Below are positions 44,272 to 55,285 of a stretch of DNA of 64,000 nt, piece after piece; positions within the stretch are counted from its first letter, which is position 1, and every line of letters starts with the position of its first letter. The position numbers and the translations under genes were made by a program. Below the pieces are notes generated by a model. That model was not told where the DNA came from, did not search any database, and saw only the letters and a program-made list of their open reading frames with translations. The stretch lies in NCBI GenBank assembly GCA_030278955.1, contig JAOANR010000011.1, forward strand, positions 29,888,403 to 29,952,402. The letters are read 5' to 3'. Source of the stretch: Hygrophila difformis. Taxonomy: Eukaryota; Streptophyta; Magnoliopsida; Lamiales; Acanthaceae.

Positions 44272-46810
44272 TGAAACTTTTGACAAATTTCCCATACGAG
44301 TATTTTCTAAGAAAATAAAAATAAGAAATAATCCCGGTTTTGATTTTTATTGAATGAAAATCGATTTATGAGGATGGAGTTGGGATTAGGGATATATTTA
44401 TAGGTTGTCACGTTTTTATTTACTCGTGTTAAGAAATTGTGCCCCCGAAAGCGCACGGAGTCAAAAATTGCAGTATTTATAATAAGTACCGGATCGTTCA
44501 CTGGAGGATGTGCGATAGAAGCAGGGCCCACGTCGTTTTATAAGATTTTCCACTCGGTTACTCGATTCAAGTTTGTGTTTGATTATAATCTACTTGACAT
44601 AATTTAATTCTAAGCTATGAAAGCAATAGAATAACGCAGATAAAATTATTCTAGAAAGCGAATTAAATTTAATCTAATAAAGCAATAAAATTATTCTAAG
44701 AAAGCGTTAAAATTATTCTAAGAAAGCAGATTTAAACTGAGACAGAAGGGACAGGAAGAAAATAATAAAAATTGGACAAGATTCAGATGAAACACAATTA
44801 AACTTCCATTTTGTTACACAGATCTTTGTTTGGGATAATTCTTTCAGATAGCTAACTCTCATGCTTCCTATACCATGTTCCCTTTAACAGACAGGTACTT
44901 ACAGTAAGAATTTACATGCTCTTAAGAAAACAAAATCTAAGATACCACAGACTCATAACTCCCTTCACAGGCCTTGCAAAGTTATATTATTTATCTGTGG
45001 TGGACAAGCAACACCTGACAAATCATTAGTTGAAGTGTCAAGTACCGCTATCATTCCCCCATGTCACACCCAAAGATTCTAATCAAGCCTGAACTATCCC
45101 TTAACTATCAGTCTAAGTAGCAGTTACGCAACTCTCAATACAACCGAGTGACCTCTAACGAAAGCATTTAAAAGAAAGCGATAAAGAAGGCATTTAAAAT
45201 TCTATCACTCAGAGGTTTTTGAAAGTTTGACCCTGGTAGTAAATGAAAGCCCCCAGGAATAACCGGATGTGGATCAAGAATTTCCTAGTCTCGGTAAACC
45301 GCTCGCAGTGTTCACTTCCCTTCGAGTGGTTATGAGATACAAACTAATGAAACAAACTAATAAATTAGTTCGTTCCGGATGCACTCACTCAGGACTCAAA
45401 AATAGGCTTTGGCAGAAGAGGACAGCAGTTGAAAGAATACTCAACCCTATCTCAGAAAATAACCAAGGCCCATATGTTATTCCTCTAGCATTATTCATCA
45501 CACCTTATCTGAGTCCAAGTGGTCTTTGATTCAGTGCCATGTTTAATACAAGATTCCCAACACACAGCAATTTTGGAAAATAATTGATATGAAAACCATT
45601 CCCTAAACAGGTACTAGACTCTCAATTAAAACACAGATCCTTTCAGTCTAGGCGAGACCTAATCGCTGACTCTGCTTCTAATATCCCAAAATCAACCCCA
45701 GTCGGATATAAAGTAGTCATAACTGTGGAATTTATCCCTTACTCAGATCCGGATTTTATAAATGAATTTTTGTTGGAAATTTATTGTGAGACATCTGATT
45801 AAAATCAAGACTCCTATGTCCAAGGGAAGGATCCCAAAATAATATTGACCACAATATCTACATAATAATATCATGCATAAATTTATAGAGAAGTGTAAAA
45901 TTAAATAACCCAAAATATAAGGTGGGTTTAGACAGAAGTTGATACACAGAGATGAAATAGCCGGAGATGAGAAGAATTTATTTTTGGCTAAAAAGATGGC
46001 AAAACGATTGGGTGGACTGCAAACATCTGCTGTCCAATTTCCCTCTCATTTGGGTGGAATGATTTTTAGACAGTGGAATGCCTTAAATGACAGTTGCCGC
46101 CATCATCTTAGACTCCACTATCTGTGAATTTGGATAAAAACCCACATGTTTCATTACTGCAATAATTATTAGATAACATTGGCATATATCATCTAACATT
46201 ACTACAGCTCCAGATTCAGGTTTGAAATTAAAATAAAGAAAAGAAAACTTGTATCCGGATAGGAGTCAGCTGAGCAGCTATTATCATCCCGGATGGACGA
46301 ACCGCCAAGGCTTCCACCGACCACTATCCGGACCATGCAAAATAACATCTAGTAATTAATATACAGAATACGAGCTGGTTTATCCGTGTGGGAATACCCC
46401 CCAACATTAGTGTGTTATATCTCTTACTAGCTGTTTCACACAACACGGGTAAAGACAAAATAAATAAAAGAAAATATTTTTGGGTCATCTTTATGAGAGA
46501 CATTGGTTTCTCATCCAAGGTTGTGGAATTAAATTCATAATTACTCTTTATGGTCTAAATAATCTCTCATTCCATAATTAATTAATTAATCACAGTCCGG
46601 ATTATATACTTAGATCATTAGAGTTTATTTTTGTAGAAGAATCTTTTAATGGAAAATTGAACAAAGTTCTTTATATCAAATCAATCATGGGTTGAGATCA
46701 TTGGATTTCAACCTCAAAATATTAATATAAAGGTTCAATTAATTAATGGGGTAAGATGGAGAATAAAAATTGGCAAGAAGGTGCCCTACATGTCATGAAG
46801 CAGAATTTGT

Positions 46811-47242
46811 GTCGTGAACCATGGGTTCACGACAAAGGGATCATGACATGAGAAGTGGGAGATAAGAGGAATTGGATATTTTGAAAATTAGGGTTTGTTG
46901 TGTCGCTATGCAAAAAGTTGTGTCGAGGACCATGGGTCCGCGATAGGGGTTTTGCGACAGAGCCCTTCCAGAATAAAATTGCAAGCATTTGGGTCCTCGG
47001 TCGCTAATCAAGGAGTGTGTCGCGAACCGTGGGTTCGCGACAGGATTGCCTCGCGACCGAGGGATCTTAAAAATTTTTCTAAGTATTTGGTCCCCAGTCG
47101 CGAAACTCAAAAGTGTGTCGCGAACCGTGGGTTCGCGACAGGGGTTTAGCGACTGGTTTTTTTTTATATATATAAAAATTTTGGCAGCATAACCCCTTAT
47201 GTTGCAATCTGAGGTTTGCGTCCTAATCCGTGGGATTAGGAC
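46811..47242 (+). repeat. GTCGCG hairpin array 1 of T3
   Basis: Hairpins of 23 nt, each with 10-bp arms and 3-nt loop: 46811-46833 (GTCGTGAACC-ATG-GGTTCACGAC), 46922-46944 (imperfect), 47019-47041 and 47117-47139 (GTCGCGAACC-GTG-GGTTCGCGAC), and 47220-47242 (GTCCTAATCC-GTG-GGATTAGGAC). Units start at 46902, 47000 and 47097 (period 97-98 bp). Confidence 0.85.
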
Positions 47243-47256
47243 GGGAGTGATGCAAC
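47201..47256 (+). other. two-helix inverted repeat, T3 counterpart of 1166-1223
   Basis: Outer arms GTTGCA (47201-47206) and TGCAAC (47251-47256), inner 10-bp hairpin with GTG loop (47220-47242). Confidence 0.65.
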
Positions 47257-47727
47257 AAATATTAAACAAACATAAATATATAAAATATTAAAAATCTAAC
47301 TAAAACATAAAAAAATTGGTCAAGTGACCCAAAATCTAAAATCAACACAGCAAGTAACCCATGGAGAAAGTCCATAACAGATTTTTGTGAGACATTTTCT
47401 TGATAATATCACAAAACCCAAAACATGGTTCAAAATACACTCATTGATTAAGTGTTTTCAACCCAAAATACAAAAATATAAACTGAAAAAAAAGTGAACA
47501 CTAGCTACACAAATTTATTACAAAGCATAAACTAAAACTAAGCTAAAATCTATTTCTACATTGCATAAAAATAAATTAAACTACCTATTCTAACCTATTT
47601 TTGTAGAGCACATTGGTGCCTCCAAGAACAATAAAACTAAAGTATAGATAGGTTACTGTTCAAGGGGTGGGAGGATATATTTATAGAGAAGAAGAATTAA
47701 GCCCTAGGCCCATTCAAGGCCCACCCA

Positions 47728-48190
47728 GTCGCTAAACAATCGTGCCTGTCGCGGAACAAAATCTGGTTCAGGACATACTTTTTAGCTCCTGGATGGCGCA
47801 CATGAGGGAGCGGGAGCTTGAGGTCCGGGGGAAGAAGACAAAAATTGGTGCACTGCGGGTCTTCAAGTCCAGGGCCCTCCTGATGTATTGAGCATGTGAG
47901 CAAATTCAAATTTGAAGGAGGAAGAAGTCACGTGACTTTGTCTGTTGCTTTAATTTTCTGTCTGTCCTGGTCGCGGAATGCTCCGTGTCGCCGAATGTGC
48001 CCCAGTCGCGGTCCATTGGTTAGCGACTGGGGTTTCCTCTCTCACAGTTCCTAGACATCCCTCCGTGTCGCTATACATGGTTTCACGATACAGATTTTTG
48101 TGTCTCTAAACATCCCCAGTCCTTAAGCAATTTCCCTGTCCCTAGGCTCCGTATCGCTATAATGGTTCCGCGACCGGATTTGTTTAGCGA
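47728..48190 (+). repeat. GTCGCG array 2 of T3 (degenerate)
   Basis: Scattered GTCGC, GTCGCGG and TAGCGAC words at 47728-47755, 47968-48040 and 48065-48190. Pairing is less regular than in array 1. Confidence 0.6.
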
Positions 48191-48970
48191 CACCGGGGTC
48201 CCGAGGTCCGGATATATTTTATCTCTTATTTTTCCTTTCTCTTTCCTCTATCTTCTTTCATTTTCTCTTCTTGTTTTCTTTTCTCCACTTCCAGTTTCTT
48301 CTTTCTTTTTCTTTGTTTCATCTTTCTCTTTCTCTAGTTCTGTCTCACTCCCATTTTGAATTTGTTGGAGGCAGTGGTGGGCGGCCGGAAATGGAGATGG
48401 CCGGAGGGATGGTGGTGCGAGGTGGCGGACAGTGGTTGGCGGAGACGGAGGGCGGCTGTGAAGGGGTGGTGAATGGCGGAGGAGATGATGGTTGGTGGTG
48501 GTGGATGATGCGGTGGCCGGACTGGAGAAGGTGGTGGCCGGGGCTGTTGAGATGAGGGCGGGGCTGCCGGAAATGGGAGCTGGCCGGAGTTGAGTGAGGA
48601 AAAAAAAAGATGGAGGTGGTGGCTGGTCGGAACTGGACAGGGGTAATGGGCTCGCCGGAAAATGGAGAAGGTGGCCGGAATCTCGCCGGCGGCGGTGGCG
48701 GCGCCGGCGGCAGGGCAGGGTTAGGGTTAGGTTTAGGTTTTGGTGGTTTGGGCCATTGGGGGTGGTATTGGGTTTGGACCATGGTTGAAAGTTTTGGGCA
48801 AATTGTTTGACTGGGCCTGATCAAATTGAATTGAAAATTGGACTGATGGACTTCAAGAATTTGGACTGAAAATATGATTGGGCTTAGGGAATTGGATTGA
48901 TAACTCTCTTGGACCAAATTATCAAAGCACCTGCAATTAATTAAAATTAAAAGTGATTAGTGGACCAATT

Positions 48971-51772
48971 TGTCATACCACCTATTTTTCGTGCATTTTT
49001 GTAAACTTTTGAACTACGTTATGGCTTGATCCCTTTACCGGGTACGTAGGCAGCTTAGAAGTTTAATTCTAAGTTCAGTCACAACATAATAAAACAAACA
49101 CAAGACCTTAGCACGAGACGAGAAAAGCCGAAACACAACTTCGAGGACGAAGTTGATTCTTAAGGAGGGTAGACTGTAATACCCGAGAATTTTCCAACAT
49201 AAAATAAAACAATAATTAAATAAATAAATAATAAATAAAATAAATACTATAAATAAATAAACAAATCCAGCAAATAAAAGAAATAAATATAGATAAGGAA
49301 ATGAGAAATGAGATTTTTACTTAAAAAGGAATTAAAGGAATTTAATTAAATAAAAGGATGGATAAATGGTACACCAAAACCCGACACTAATGAACTCGAG
49401 TATTCGAGTCCAAAACATCCAATTAGACTGAGAATAAAATTAGAGAGAGAGTATGAACCCGAATATACCCCGGAAATCGGAATTCGGGAGCATAGAGGGA
49501 TAGAAACCCGAAAGAGAGGCGGAAAAGCACGACGGATCGCACGACCCGCCCGGACCGAAGTCCGGGCGAAGTCGGCGCGGTGGCCGCGCGGTGGAGGGCG
49601 ATTAGCGCGCCACGACCGCGCCACTTGACAGATTTGGTTGTTGCGTGAATCTCTCGCCCGAACGCGGATTTTTCGACTTTCGGTTGAACATCTCTCGACT
49701 CAAGACCTTTAGGTCGGTTGTGGACGCCCTAGGGATTGAGAATTCTATAAATAAGCCCCTTGGGAGCCCCAAACAAGTTTACAAAACCCTACAACCTTCT
49801 ATACGTTCGAAACCCTAAATTCGGAGTCGACGGAAAGCACCAAACGGAGGCAGCAGCTTTGGACGAAAATCCAAGGTCTCCAAACGTTGTGGTAAGCTCT
49901 AGTCCGATAAATCTTTTCACGTTTCAATCCGAAAACGGATTCTAACTTCGGTTCTTCTCTTTCTACACCCCGTATCGAATCTAGATCGTAGAACCCGACG
50001 AACGGAGAGGAGAAACGGTGATCTGGAAGCCACGCCTCCGAATTAGACATCCCCGACGTTCATAAACTCAGTAAGTTAACTCTTACATGGTTTTGGGATG
50101 AATTAAAACATTCAAACTAAAAGATTAACAAGAAATAAAAAATCTGTCAATTATTACTTTCTATCGGCGCAACAGATTTATTGAATTTTTCCGACCCTTA
50201 AAACGAACTCAAAAGGAAAAACTTAAAACACGAAAAACGTTCCTAAGACTTAGGCCTAGCTACTATAAAATTTTGGGAATTTTTGGAATTGATTTGATAT
50301 GTGAAAACCCATTGAAACCGAACTGTTTGAATCTAGATCTTGAAATCTTGGACAGAACTTAGGAATGATCTTGATCACGTTTTTGACATAGGATCTAGGC
50401 TGTTTTAGATCTTTGGCCGAACATTAAAGTTGTAGATAAATGTCTTAAGATGATCCCTGTCAAATTTCATTAAATTTGGAGTTGAATTGATATGGTAGAA
50501 TTTGAAATCGTTAAACTGTGACATATTAAACTCGGACAGAATTCTTCTCATGCGAAAATTGGTAATTTTGACCCACTTAGGTATCTCGGATTGAAAAAGT
50601 TAAAACATGAAAGTTGTAGATCTTGATGTTTCCGAGTCAGATATAAAATTTTGGAATTTTTGGAATTAAATCTGATTTTAGACGAATTTTGGAGTAAACT
50701 GTGATTTACCGAAACAAAATCTTGAAATCTTGTTGAAACATGGAATTAACCTTTAGGGTTGAAACGAATTGAGATATTATTTCTAAATTAATACAATGGA
50801 AGGCAGATTTTAAAAACTAAATCCCCTTACAAACTTGATAAATTAAAATTAGGGGTTAGTGCTCTGCAGGGTGCCCCCTAACGATTCACTTCGTGCCGTA
50901 ATGGACGATGGTGACCCCGCGCACTAAATTTGAGATATGGATTGCCTAAACGGCGAAACTTAGAGCCTACACTCTCGTGAATATCCGTATGGGTTTCCCG
51001 AGGCTCCGGAGTGGTACTGGGTATGGCTGATACGGTTGCGGCCGCCGGGCTACCGGCTAAACTTGTTGACATCGCGATGCTATCGTGAAACTTTGAAATA
51101 CCAAATCGGGAATGTAATGGGGATTCTAAAATAAATTAAATTAGATTAAATTATGTTGTTGTCCAATTAAATTATTTAAATGCTGTATTTAAATTATGGC
51201 TTTTATGATTAAACCATGTGATATGTGTTATTAAGTAGAGCCTGAGATAAATTATGCTATTGGATATGGATTAGATGAAACTAAATATTATGTTATTATC
51301 ATGCTTTTGTTAAATTATTAAATTTATGGCTTTTAAACCCTACGATCATGCATGTGTTAACTTACTCAGCAATTTTGCTGACCAAAACCATTTTTATTCC
51401 TTTCCTTACAGAATATGTGGAATGAGCATGTGTGAGCACGAATCATGCATGGGATTTTGGGGATTGTTATTTTGCTTTTAAATTTCGTACTTAGACTATA
51501 TTATGAACGGGCCTGTTTAACCCGTGTTTTGGCCATGTCGGCCCTTTTTATATTTTCCGCTGCGATACTGTACTAAAATAAATATTTCCGCTGCGCTATG
51601 CTATTATTGTTTTCGAATTATATTGTATGGGCTATTTTGAATGCTTTAAATGTTTTTAAATACTGCAATACCCAGTCTTGCATCTCTTTAGTAAGCTCGG
51701 AGAAACCGTGTCTTACTAGGGAGATGTGGCGGTGACATCCCGACCTGGGTGACCAAAAACCGGGGTGTTACA
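48971..51772 (+). repeat. 5' LTR of G (chimeric, extended U3)
   Basis: TGTCATACCACC to CGGGGTGTTACA. The first 204 bp (48971-49174) precede an internal S-type LTR start TGTAATACCCGAG at 49175, itself preceded by a PPT-like AAGGAGGGTAGAC. Contains a TATA box (49746-49753), an inverted GC patch (49570-49620), GTAAGT (50071), a conserved block (50966-51026), stem-loop TCAGCA-ATTT-TGCTGA (51366-51381) and TTACAG (51406-51411). Confidence 0.93.
49746..49753 (+). promoter_or_regulatory. TATA box of G 5' LTR
   Basis: TATAAATA followed by a C-rich leader; same context in K (62374) and X (16160). Confidence 0.7.
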
Positions 51773-51775
51773 AGT

Positions 51776-51787
51776 TGGTATCAAAGC
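51776..51787 (+). other. primer binding site of G
   Basis: TGGTATCAAAGC, 3 nt after the LTR; one mismatch to the initiator tRNA-Met complement. Confidence 0.88.
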
Positions 51788-51994
51788 CCGGCTATTTTTT
51801 TTAAACTATTATTTTTAAACCATTACTATTTTAAAACTATTATTAATATTTTGACTATTCTTCTAAATTTTAAAGTATTATTTCCATGGAAAAATCTTTA
51901 TTTTTAAAACCCATGGAAACCTATATATATATGGTGCATTAAATTATTATTGGGGGGAAAAATCATTTGCATTTGCATGTCGCATCTCTGCTAT

Positions 51995-52138
51995 GAACTT
52001 AGAATCTTGGAAACTTGAACTTAGCATCTTGGCGAAGCTTGAACTTAGAATCTTGGCGAAACTTGAACTTAGAATCTTGGAAACTCGAACTTAGAATCTT
52101 GGCGAATTGAACTTAGAATCTTGGCGAATATTAACTTA
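51995..52138 (+). repeat. about 24-bp tandem repeat in the G leader
   Basis: Six to seven copies of GAACTTAGAATCTTGGCGAA (with small length changes) end 20 nt before ORF0. Confidence 0.85.
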
Positions 52139-52157
52139 GATCTCTTGCTTGCGCTAG

Positions 52158-52493
52158 ATGGCTAGTCAGGACATGATGCAGTTGATGGTCAGGATGATGA
52201 GTGTTCATCTCGATTCCCACCAAACCCTAGAGCAGATGAAGTACCGTATGGCTCAATTGGAGGCCAATTTACATCACATGGGCAACTTGAGAGAGGCGGA
52301 TCATCACCGCATAAACCAACTCGAGCGCCAAGTCCAAACCCTCACTACACAAAACTTAATACTAAAGGAATACATTGATGCCCACGGGCGAGACTTAAAC
52401 ACTATCTTTGACGAGCTGATGCCGCCGAGTTCGGAGGAGGAAGATCCGGAAGAAGATCCTGCTACCCCACCGGAGGATGTCATGAGACACTAG
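52158..52493 (+). CDS. ORF0: small coiled-coil protein upstream of gag (G)
   Basis: 111 aa, starting MASQDMMQLMVRMMSVHLDS. Residues about 20-80 form a Leu/Gln-rich likely coiled coil (MGNLREADHHRINQLERQVQ). The tail (about 90-111) is acidic (PSSEEEDPEEDPATP). It is intact in an element whose pol is broken, and matches the E2 ORF at 5936-6334 in position, layout and the LREADHH core. There is a 266-nt spacer to gag, including an AAAAC/AAAAT repeat. The function is unknown. It could be translated as the first cistron of the genomic RNA. Confidence 0.65.
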   Translation: MASQDMMQLMVRMMSVHLDSHQTLEQMKYRMAQLEANLHHMGNLREADHHRINQLERQVQTLTTQNLILKEYIDAHGRDLNTIFDELMPPSSEEEDPEEDPATPPEDVMRH

Positions 52494-52759
52494 AGCTTCT
52501 ATTATTAGATACTATTTTGCTAGGGAAAATATCGCTACTTTTGTACTAAAATTTCTTTTGAAGAAATAAAATGTCCGATTTAGTTTTTTTTAAATCAAAA
52601 CAAAACAAAACAAAATAAAATAAAACCCCGAAGCATACGATGCTTCTTAATTCGAACAAAGCACCACGTGCTAAATGGCAATACACATATACATTTATAT
52701 AAATCGCTTAGACTATATACTAAATTCACAAAGTCCTAATCGATCCTATTTGTACCAGA

Positions 52760-54250
52760 ATGGCACCCAGAGGAAGAGGAAGAGGCAGAACCCAACCCGC
52801 TCCCCAAACCACCACTGAAACACCTACTGAAACACCACCAAACGTCACTGAACCAATCCAACCTGATGAGGAACAGCCCCAAGGTGCGCAGGACGCCCCC
52901 GCACCGAACAATGTGGGCGATCGTCTTAGGACGATAGAGGAAGTGTTGATTGCGCTCGGAAACGCGCAAGTCAACCAGGGTCAAGCTGCGGCGGTACCTC
53001 CGCCCCAAGCTCGCCCTAACTACCTGGCGATGGTGAATCCCTACCAGCCGCCCCACTATGCTGGTGAGGAGGATCCAGCTAAACTGGAGGAATGGATCCG
53101 GACTTTTGACAAGCTGCTGGGAGCGGTCAAATGTCCGGAAGGAGAGAGGGTACATGTCGCTTCATACTACTTGGGAGGCGAAGCTGATGACTGGTGGCAA
53201 GCAACGCAAGCCAAACTGACTGAAGATGACGAGCCTTACTCGTGGATGGAGATGATGGAACTACTCAGGGATCGATTCTATCCCTTGAGTACCAAAGCTG
53301 CCATGTACGAAGAATTCCTGTCACTGAAGCAAGGAAGCCAAACGGTGCAAGAATACTACACACGCTTCAAGGAGCTGGTGAGGTTCGCACCAAGGCTAGT
53401 GCCTACTGATGCGGAAAAGGCACAGAAGTTCGAGATGGGACTGAACCTGTCTGTGCGCGAGGTGATCGCGGGGGTACACTACCCCGATTTGCAAGCAGTG
53501 TATGATCGCGCTGTGGCGGTAGCACGCGTGCAGCAGCTGAAAAGGAGGGTGAGTGGGGAGTCCAGTAGGGGTCCTCAAGACAAGAGAAGCCGAGACTCAA
53601 GAAACGAGAATAACACTGGGAGGAACGAGCAGCGCAGAGGGTCGAATAGGCCCCAACAAAACAACACTGGGAGGAGGTTCAATCAAGAAGATCCGGTACC
53701 GCCTTGCCCGCGATGTGGACGACCACATCTGGCAAGGGGATGCCCGCAACAAGGCGCTTGTTACCGATGCGGTCGAATGGGTCACGTTCGACGGGATTGT
53801 CGGACTAGGCTCGAGAACAAAACAAAGAGGGACGACTTAGTCGCGGGGCAAGAACAGCCTCAAAACCAAAACGGGCGAAACGGGAATAACCAAGGGTATA
53901 GACCCCCTCAAAATAGGCCGCAAAACCAGAACCAGAACCAACGACCTCCGCCCCCGCAGAATCAAAACCAACAGCAAAACCAGCAGCAGAACGCGAATCA
54001 GCAGGGCAACCAAGGACGCCCTGTGGGGAGGCTCAATGTGGTAAACCAAGCGGACGTGCCTGCGCAAGGAGAAGTGATGGCAGGTACATTTTATGTGTTG
54101 AATACGCCCCTTAGAATTCTATTTGATTATGGAGCTAGTTGCTCAATTATAGCATCAAGGATAGTGCCTGAATTAGATCTACCTAAGTGCGAGAGAATTA
54201 GCTTAGGAATTCAATTGCCTTCTGGAGAAGTAGTGTCTTGCTCTAAATGA
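52760..54250 (+). CDS. gag: gypsy gag plus start of protease (G)
   Basis: 496 aa to the first TGA. Pro/Gln/Thr-rich head (1-50), NVGDRLRTIEEVLIALG (51-67), the retrotransposon-gag capsid region (about 95-260, with DPAKLEEWIRTFDKLL and DDWW). Then an Arg/Asn-rich linker, zinc knuckle 1 (C316-C319-H323-C328, one residue shorter than usual), zinc knuckle 2 (C334-C337-H342-C347), a Gln/Asn-rich stretch (365-415) and the protease active region FDYGAS (455-460). The canonical triad is D-S/T-G; here the middle residue is Tyr, probably inactivating. The TGA at 54248 interrupts an otherwise continuous frame. Confidence 0.92.
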   Translation: MAPRGRGRGRTQPAPQTTTETPTETPPNVTEPIQPDEEQPQGAQDAPAPNNVGDRLRTIEEVLIALGNAQVNQGQAAAVPPPQARPNYLAMVNPYQPPHYAGEEDPAKLEEWIRTFDKLLGAVKCPEGERVHVASYYLGGEADDWWQATQAKLTEDDEPYSWMEMMELLRDRFYPLSTKAAMYEEFLSLKQGSQTVQEYYTRFKELVRFAPRLVPTDAEKAQKFEMGLNLSVREVIAGVHYPDLQAVYDRAVAVARVQQLKRRVSGESSRGPQDKRSRDSRNENNTGRNEQRRGSNRPQQNNTGRRFNQEDPVPPCPRCGRPHLARGCPQQGACYRCGRMGHVRRDCRTRLENKTKRDDLVAGQEQPQNQNGRNGNNQGYRPPQNRPQNQNQNQRPPPPQNQNQQQNQQQNANQQGNQGRPVGRLNVVNQADVPAQGEVMAGTFYVLNTPLRILFDYGASCSIIASRIVPELDLPKCERISLGIQLPSGEVVSCSK

Positions 54251-55285
54251 TATAACGGAATTCCTATAGTGATAAAGAACGTAGAATTCTTCGCGAACTT
54301 GGTAGAATTTAACTTAAGAGACTTTGACATCATACTGGGGATGGACTGGCTATCCCAGTATAAAGCGGTGATCGAATGCCAAAACCAAAAGATCACCTTG
54401 TCAAAAAGTAGGGGAAAGAGAGTTATCTTTTACTCTCAGCCCCCTAAGAAAAGTAACAAAATCGTTAGTGCACTTAAACTAAGTAACTTGATGCGTAAGG
54501 GGTATGAACTATATGCGTGCTATGTGCACAACCTTGAGGCGGAAGAGAACAAGGTTGATAGCATACCAGTGGTAAGGGAATACCCGGACGTGTTCCCTGA
54601 AGACGTTCCGGGCATGCCACCTGAGAGAGATCTTGAATTCACGATAGATCTCATTCCGGGGACAGAGCCTGTCTCGAAAGCTCCGTACCGGATGGCACCA
54701 CTAGAAATGAAGGAGTTAAAGGAACAACTCGAGGAGCTATTGGGGAAAGGTTACATAAGACCGAGTACGTCCCCTTGAGGAGCACCGGTTTTGTTTGTCA
54801 AGAAGAAAGACGGAGGACTACGTCTTTGCATAGATTACCGAGGACTAAACCAAGTGACCACTAAGAATAAATACCCCCTACTGAGAATAGAGGATCTGTT
54901 TAATCAACTGAAGGGAGCTTCAGTATTCTCGAAGATCGATTTGCGATCTGGGTATCATCAATTGAGGATTGCCGAGAAAGACATTCCGAAGACGGCATTT
55001 CGAACGCGATATGGCCATTACGAGTTCACAGTGTTATCCTTCGGGTTAACAAATGCACCGGCCATGTTCATGAATCTCATGAACAACGTGTTCCGAGAAT
55101 TGTTGGACCAGTGTGTCGTAGTGTTCATCGACGACATCCTGATCTACTCAAAGAGCGAGGAGGAGCATGCCAAACACTTACATCAAGTGTTAGAAATCTT
55201 GCGAAGAAATCAGCTATACGGCAAATTGTCGAAATGTGACTTCTGGCTGAAAGAAGTGGCATTCCTCAGACACAGTATCCGCTGA
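54251..55285 (+). pseudogene. pol: gypsy protease C-terminus and reverse transcriptase (G), with internal stops
   Basis: The same frame as gag continues: NLRDFDIILGMDWLSQYKAV (protease end), YPDVFPEDVPGMPPERDLEF and APYRMAPLEM (start of RT region). A second TGA lies at 54776-54778, where gypsy elements usually have Trp before [15 protein letters not shown] motifs follow: [15 protein letters not shown] (catalytic Asp) and [11 protein letters not shown] (the YxDD-type motif with FIDD). The frame is lost near 55270-55285 at the FLGH-like position and resumes at 55296 in another frame. Both stops fit G:C to A:T change. Confidence 0.9.

Noticed and set aside
48345..48917. 190-aa proline-rich ORF on the minus strand
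   Set aside because: It is the antisense of a GGCGG/GGTGG-rich LTR tract; composition alone keeps it open and there is no counterpart in T1.
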